64,000 nucleotides of DNA, taken from contig NZ_JAGINM010000008.1 in assembly GCF_017876095.1 (NCBI RefSeq), positions 243,991-307,990 of the forward strand, in the 5' to 3' direction. Position numbers and translations under genes: made by a program. Positions 59,869 through 64,000 of this stretch are shown here, one piece after another (position 1 is the stretch's first letter; each line of letters opens with the position of its first letter). Origin of the DNA: Azospirillum agricola (GTDB taxonomy: Bacteria; Pseudomonadota; Alphaproteobacteria; Azospirillales; Azospirillaceae). The notes under the pieces are model-generated. The model saw only the letters and a program-made list of their open reading frames with translations. It was not told where the DNA came from and ran no database searches.

Positions 59869-61356
59869 ATGACCAGTTCGAACCGTGTCCGCCTCGCGGG
59901 CGTCGCCGAGGCGACCTACGGCACCACTCCCACCACCCCGCGCATGCGCAGGCAGCGCACCACCTCCATCGGCCTCACCTTCAAGGCCGACAGCGTCGAG
60001 TCCGACGACATCCGTGACGATCGCATGTCCTCCGACCCAGCCATCGTCGGCCAGACCAACGGCGGCCAGATCGGCGTCGAGTGGCATTGGCCGCCCGATG
60101 GCTCCCTGCTGTCGGAGGAAATCCAATCGGCTTTCTGCGACGCCTGGGCGAACACCCCGGCGCGAGACAACGACGGCACCGCCGACTCCGTCATCACCGG
60201 CTTGACCGCCGCCACCCAGGTCGTCACCGTCGCCAACGGCGCCGCCTTCGCCGCCGGCCATCTGGTCTACTTCACCGGCTTCGGCGCGGGCGCCAACCGC
60301 AACAAGCTCGCCAAGGTCACCACCGGCAGCGCCACCGCCCCGGCCTTCCTCGGCGCGGGCTTGGTGGACGAGGCGGCCCCAGCAGCCGCCGCGCGGATGA
60401 AGGTGGTGGGCTTCGAGGGGGCGGCGGGCGACCTGACCGCCCTGGCGGACGGCATCGGCTCGACCGCGCTCGACCTGACCACCTTCGGGCTGGCGCCCGG
60501 CCGGTGGGTCAAGATCGGCGGCATCGGTGCCGGCTTCCGCTTCGCCACCGACCGGTGCAACGTCTGGGCGCGTGTGTCCGGCGTCGTCTCGGCGGCCAAG
60601 ATCCCTCTGGACAACCTGCCGGGCGGCTGGGCTGCCGACGACGGTGCCGGGAAGACGATCCGCATCTTCATCGGGGACTGGATCAAGAACGGCGTGAGCA
60701 AGTACGGCCTGACCCTGGAGCGCGGCTTCATGGGCCAGACGGTGCCGACCTTCATCGCCCAGACGGGTATGCGGGTCAACACGCTGGAGTTCGGCGGGCA
60801 GGCCAAGCAGAAGGCCACCGGCTCCGTCACCTTCATGGGGTTGCTGGGCGCGAGCGGTCAGGTTCCGCTTGATGCGATCCCCGACGACGCCCCGGACAGC
60901 AACGCCTACCCGATCCTGGCGTTCTCGGCGAACTGCGGCAGCGTCCGCGAGGGCGGCGGCGCGCTCGGAACGCCGAACTACGCCAAGGCCATCAAGTTCA
61001 CCATCAACAACAACTTGCGGGCGATCGACGCCATTTCGACCGGCGACGACTTCGCCCCGGCCTCGGTCGACGTGGAGGACGGCTCCTTCGACGTGGCGGT
61101 GGAGTTGGACACCTACTTCGGCAACGACACTCTGCTCGGCAAGGTGATGGCGGGCACGCCGACGTCCCTGAACACCCGCATGGAGAAGGGCGGCAAGGCC
61201 CTCATCTGGGAAGCGCCGCGCCTTATCCCGCGCGAGGGCGATCCCAGCGTCGGCGGCAAGAACCAGGACGTCATGCTGCCGCTGCGCCTGACCGCCTCGA
61301 AGGACAGCCTGACCGGCAGCCAGCTCATCCTGAACCGGTTCGAGTTCTTCCAGTAA
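59869..61356 (+). CDS. Phage tail tube protein
   Basis: A 495-residue tail tube protein of the long (TTP_2-like) type. It starts VRLAGVAEATYGTTPTTPRMRRQRTTSIGL and has the blocks DDRMSSDPAIVGQTNGGQIGVEW, FGGQAKQKATGSVTFMGLLG and KAIKFTINNNLRAIDAIS, which recur in this family, with an internal Ala/Gly-rich domain (about 100-230). It forms the hexameric rings of a non-contractile tail. The G/GT genes follow. Confidence 0.88.
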   Translation: MTSSNRVRLAGVAEATYGTTPTTPRMRRQRTTSIGLTFKADSVESDDIRDDRMSSDPAIVGQTNGGQIGVEWHWPPDGSLLSEEIQSAFCDAWANTPARDNDGTADSVITGLTAATQVVTVANGAAFAAGHLVYFTGFGAGANRNKLAKVTTGSATAPAFLGAGLVDEAAPAAAARMKVVGFEGAAGDLTALADGIGSTALDLTTFGLAPGRWVKIGGIGAGFRFATDRCNVWARVSGVVSAAKIPLDNLPGGWAADDGAGKTIRIFIGDWIKNGVSKYGLTLERGFMGQTVPTFIAQTGMRVNTLEFGGQAKQKATGSVTFMGLLGASGQVPLDAIPDDAPDSNAYPILAFSANCGSVREGGGALGTPNYAKAIKFTINNNLRAIDAISTGDDFAPASVDVEDGSFDVAVELDTYFGNDTLLGKVMAGTPTSLNTRMEKGGKALIWEAPRLIPREGDPSVGGKNQDVMLPLRLTASKDSLTGSQLILNRFEFFQ

Positions 61357-61495
61357 CCGAGATCCCGCGACCACGGGGAAGAGGCTGTCGGCTTTGCCGG
61401 CGGCGTGACGGCTCGCGCGGGCCGCGGGCGGGCGTTTGGTCGGCGCCCGCCCATCCACCGCGCACCATCCGACCATTCGACCAAGGATCATCATC

Positions 61496-61921
61496 ATGAA
61501 CAACCTGGACACCACCTACGACTCGCTCGACGACCTGCTGGTGGACGAGGACGTCTACACCGAGGGCCGTTGGGTGCAGCCCGATCCCGATCGTCCGCTG
61601 AAGATCAAGACGAAGGGCTATCCGGATGCCTACACCAACGCTTCGGCCAGCATGCAGCGCGAGGCGGCCAAGGGCTTCAACTACGACACCGACCGCTTGA
61701 AGGCCACCCACCGCCGGAACATCAACGTGAAGTGCCTCATCAAGCACTCGCTGGTCGATGTGAAGGGCTGCACCATCGGCGGGCGGGATCTGTCGTTCGA
61801 GGAGTTCTGCGCCCTGATCCAGGAGAAGCGAGGCCAGAAGCTGCTGGGGCTCGCCTTCATGGCCGCCAACATGGCGACCGAGGCGCAGAAGGAAGAGGAC
61901 GAAGTGGCCGAGGGAAACTGA
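61496..61921 (+). CDS. Tail assembly chaperone G
   Basis: A 141-residue chaperone that coats the tape measure during tail assembly. It begins NNLDTTYDSLDDLLVDEDVYTEGRWV and is helical towards its end (FEEFCALIQEKRGQKLLGLAFMA). The stop codon follows a perfect slippery heptamer, so a fraction of ribosomes make the longer GT product. Position between tail tube and tape measure is the universal G/GT slot. Confidence 0.88.
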   Translation: MNNLDTTYDSLDDLLVDEDVYTEGRWVQPDPDRPLKIKTKGYPDAYTNASASMQREAAKGFNYDTDRLKATHRRNINVKCLIKHSLVDVKGCTIGGRDLSFEEFCALIQEKRGQKLLGLAFMAANMATEAQKEEDEVAEGN

Positions 61922-62301
61922 CGGCGGCCCTTCGGGATCACCTCAACCGCAAGCAGGGCACCAACGACCTGTTGGCCGAGCTTGCGGAGGAGGAGCCCGA
62001 CGCGGCCGACATGGTGGCCGCCCGCCTTGATGATCGCGGCGAGGCGGTCGAACCCCTGCCGTGGTGCCGCTGGGTTTGGCGAGCATGGCACGACCTGTCC
62101 GATGACCGGCAGTGGCGCGGCGGCGGCATGGGGTCGCCGTCGCCTTGCAACATCCCCTGGACGGCGGCCCGCGCCTATGCCGCCGACCATGGCTTCCACC
62201 TGCCGACCCTGTTCCGCCGGCTGCGCGCCATGGATGGCGTCTATGCCGAATGGTGGGCGGAGCAGGCCAAGGAAGCGGCCAAGAAGAAGCCGGAGGAATA
62301 G
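61496..62301 (+). CDS. Tail assembly chaperone GT (product of -1 frameshift)
   Basis: The longer product is read from 61496 to 61918 and then, one base back, from 61918 to 62301, giving about 268 residues. The T part (LTAALRDHLNRKQGTNDLLAELAEEEPDA and so on) has no start codon or ribosome site of its own close to its beginning, which supports frameshifting rather than a separate gene. G and GT are needed in a fixed ratio for tail assembly. The T extension ends in a basic helix (AEWWAEQAKEAAKKKPEE). Confidence 0.85.
61912..61918 (+). promoter_or_regulatory. Programmed -1 frameshift site GGGAAAC
   Basis: GGGAAAC is a perfect X-XXY-YYZ heptamer read as GGA-AAC in the G frame, with the G stop TGA directly behind it. 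Slipping one base back leads into the open T frame (CTG-ACG-GCG). No other slippery site of this quality lies near the overlap. Confidence 0.92.
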
Positions 62302-62303
62302 CC

Positions 62304-63059
62304 ATGGCGAAAGCGAAGGCGTTCAACGAGCGGCTCCGGGTCTTTGCTGACCGAACCCTCTCGCCTGCGGCGCAGTCCCGCCGGCTGGCGGAGATCGCCA
62401 TCGCCGAGCGCGACCGGCTCATCGCCTCCGGCCGAGCCTCCCGGCGGTATCGCCGCTGGGTTGATGGGGTGGAGGGGGCGCCCGAGACGGCGGTGCGGCC
62501 GGCGGACGGTGGCCGGATCGTCTACCGGTTCTCGGTCCTGGGCGCCGTCTGCACCTTCGCCCTCTCGTTCCTCATCAGCCGGTCGCCGCCCCGATCCTCG
62601 GCGCCGCTCAACCCGGCCACGGGCAAGACGGCGCACTACCGGGACGGCTTCTATTTCGGCATCAAGGACAGCGCCTCGCCCCATTCGGGCCGGGGCGATT
62701 CCGGCGGTCGGTTCGTGCCGGCGGCGCAGTTCAACCCGGCGGCGCTGTCTCCCAGCGTCACCGAGATCATCATCGGCAACACCCAGCCCTACAGCCGCAA
62801 GGTCGACGTCCAACTCGTCGGCGGCGCCTCGCTGTCATTCCAGGTGCCGGCCGGCCTGTTCGACGACGCGGTGCGCGCGATCCGCTCACGCTGGGGCGAC
62901 GTGGTCGAGGTCAAGCGCGTCTACACGATGGATTTCCCCGGCCAGTACCGCCTGAAGAGCCGGCAGGTCTGGACCACCGGCAAGCACAAGGGGCTGTCGC
63001 GCGGCCGGGAAGGCACGCGCGTGGAAAGCCCCGCTCTCATCATCCGGCCTCGCCGCTGA
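62304..63059 (+). CDS. Phage tail-region hypothetical protein
   Basis: A 251-residue protein between the chaperone and tape-measure genes. N-terminal helices (LAEIAIAERDRLIASGRASRRYRRWV) lead into a domain with GRIVYRFSVLGAVCTFALSFLISRSPPRSS, similar in pattern to minor tail or neck proteins of alphaproteobacterial phages. The C-terminus is basic and Arg-rich. The family is uncertain; a virion component is most likely. Confidence 0.65.
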   Translation: MAKAKAFNERLRVFADRTLSPAAQSRRLAEIAIAERDRLIASGRASRRYRRWVDGVEGAPETAVRPADGGRIVYRFSVLGAVCTFALSFLISRSPPRSSAPLNPATGKTAHYRDGFYFGIKDSASPHSGRGDSGGRFVPAAQFNPAALSPSVTEIIIGNTQPYSRKVDVQLVGGASLSFQVPAGLFDDAVRAIRSRWGDVVEVKRVYTMDFPGQYRLKSRQVWTTGKHKGLSRGREGTRVESPALIIRPRR

Positions 63060-63077
63060 GCCCAAGAGGATCCGCAC

Positions 63078-64000
63078 ATGACCGATCAAGTCGAATCCCT
63101 TGAGGTAGAATTCCAGGATGGCGTCTCGGCCAACGCCAAGAAGGCGACCGACTCGATCCATGGCCTGGGCGACGCTGCCGTCGCCGCCGAGGCGAAGACG
63201 CAGCGCGCCGGCAAGGGTATCAAGAAGGCGACCGATGAGGCCGCTGCCGGTGCCGCCGCCGCCGCGAAGGCCATGGATGGCGCTGGGAAGGCGACCGGCG
63301 GCATGGCCGGCGAAATCGAGCGCGCGACGGAGAAGGTCGCGCGCCACAGCCAGACGGCCGAGCAGCTCGCCAACAAGTTCGATCGGGCCAAGCGGGAGGC
63401 GGGCGCCGTCGCCAAGGCCATCGCCCCCTACCAGCGGGCGCTCGATGACCTCGAAAAGAGCAGCGCCTCGGCTGCGGAAAAGGAGGCTCTGCGCGCCACC
63501 ATTACCGCCAAGATGGAGGCCGCCACGGAGAAGGCCCGCGCCGCCGTGGCGCGCTATTTCAAGGACGTGGAGGCCGGTGCCGCCGCCGCGACCGCCTCGG
63601 CCGGCGGTATGGACGCCGGCATGCGCGCGGCGACTGCCTCGGCGAACAGCTGGGCGGGCGGGCTGGGCAAGGTCTACGAGTCGGCCAACAGCGCGGCCGG
63701 TGGGTTGAACGCCGCCGCCCGCGCCCTGGCCGGGCTGAACGCTGGCCTGGAATCCGGCCACACCAGCTTTGCCGAATGGACGGCGGGCGCCAGGGGGCTG
63801 GAGGCCAACCTGCGGGGCGTCAGCGCGGCGCAGAAGGCGATCAACGACGCCACCGGCATCAGCCGCCAGACCGTCAACACCGCCACCATCGGCCCGCTGA
63901 AGCATGCCGTCACCGGCACCGCCGCGCCGACGGGCAACACCCTGGGGCTGGTGACGGGTGACGCGAGTGCGACCGCCGCCCGGCTGGCCGACCTGGAGGC
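63078..64000 (+). CDS. Tape measure protein, 5' part
   Basis: The frame starting ATG 63078 (MTDQVESLEVEFQDGVS) stays open to the right edge, giving at least 307 residues. It is almost entirely Ala-rich coiled helix (ATDEAAAGAAAAAKAMDGAG, RATEKVARHSQTAEQLANKF), as tape measure proteins are. Its place directly after G/GT and a minor tail gene is diagnostic. It sets tail length and may carry lytic domains in the part outside the window. Because it runs off the edge it lacks a visible stop. Confidence 0.88.
   Translation, partial: MTDQVESLEVEFQDGVSANAKKATDSIHGLGDAAVAAEAKTQRAGKGIKKATDEAAAGAAAAAKAMDGAGKATGGMAGEIERATEKVARHSQTAEQLANKFDRAKREAGAVAKAIAPYQRALDDLEKSSASAAEKEALRATITAKMEAATEKARAAVARYFKDVEAGAAAATASAGGMDAGMRAATASANSWAGGLGKVYESANSAAGGLNAAARALAGLNAGLESGHTSFAEWTAGARGLEANLRGVSAAQKAINDATGISRQTVNTATIGPLKHAVTGTAAPTGNTLGLVTGDASATAARLADLE

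Larger units (their letters stand above)
38420..64000 (+). mobile_element. Temperate tailed prophage (siphovirus, HK97-type head), left 25.6 kb
   Basis: From directly after pelF the genes are those of a phage in standard order: lysogeny/early control, replication chain, terminator, packaging, head, connectors, tail tube, G/GT chaperones and tape measure. Lysis, tail fibre and integrase genes should lie to the right, outside the window. The first 1.3 kb are clearly AT-richer than the host. No gene is visibly broken, so it may be inducible. Both the left boundary at 38420 and the absence of an integrase on this side are inferences from what is visible. Confidence 0.93.

Overview
The window is a high-GC stretch of a bacterial chromosome that looks like an alphaproteobacterium of the Rhodospirillales type; Azospirillum-like is my best guess. 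I base this on composition, the density of chemoreceptors and hybrid kinases, and the gene repertoire (CcoG, MocR regulator, KGG-repeat stress protein, complete-looking Pel cluster). No marker gene in the window fixes the genus.

Left third (1-24700), housekeeping and signalling: the 3' end of a hybrid histidine kinase; ispE; an RBBP9-type hydrolase; a cytoplasmic chemoreceptor-like protein with a sugar-diacid-recognition-like N-terminus; a SAM methyltransferase divergent from gloB; two glutathione S-transferases; a Gfo/Idh oxidoreductase; a LysE-type exporter preceded by a 17-codon Arg-rich leader peptide with its own promoter-like sequence; an SH3 periplasmic protein; a MocR regulator; DUF983 and ccoG; a PAS-sigma54 activator; a KGG protein; a Cache chemoreceptor; a three-gene phosphatase/hydrolase/MFS set; a DUF6880 protein; and a CheY-like receiver whose short leader carries a terminator-like hairpin.

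Middle (24799-38419), the Pel exopolysaccharide operon: a PelX-like epimerase, a Tat-exported GH114 hydrolase and a separate deacetylase (together equal to PelA), a TPR protein and a separate outer-membrane barrel (together equal to PelB), PelC lipoprotein, PelD c-di-GMP receptor, PelE and PelF glycosyltransferase. The inner-membrane partner PelG is not where it should be: directly after pelF the sequence becomes AT-rich and phage-like.

Right part (38420-64000, continuing past the window), a temperate tailed prophage of siphovirus/HK97 type. A lysogeny/early region (a leftward unknown gene, an AlpA-like protein, an AntA/AntB antirepressor) is followed by a chain of twelve overlapping genes for replication and early functions (KilA-N-like, ParB-like, MT-A70 methyltransferase, an initiator-like protein with 12-bp iterons inside its gene, SF2 helicase, primase). 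After a terminator come packaging and head genes (two P27-like small subunits, HNH nuclease, large terminase, portal, ClpP-like protease, HK97 capsid) and tail genes (connectors, tail tube, G/GT chaperones joined by a -1 frameshift at GGGAAAC, start of the tape measure). A 74-residue Acb2-like cyclic-nucleotide sponge, an anti-CBASS protein family, sits between the connector and tail-tube genes. No integrase is visible; it should lie beyond the right edge.
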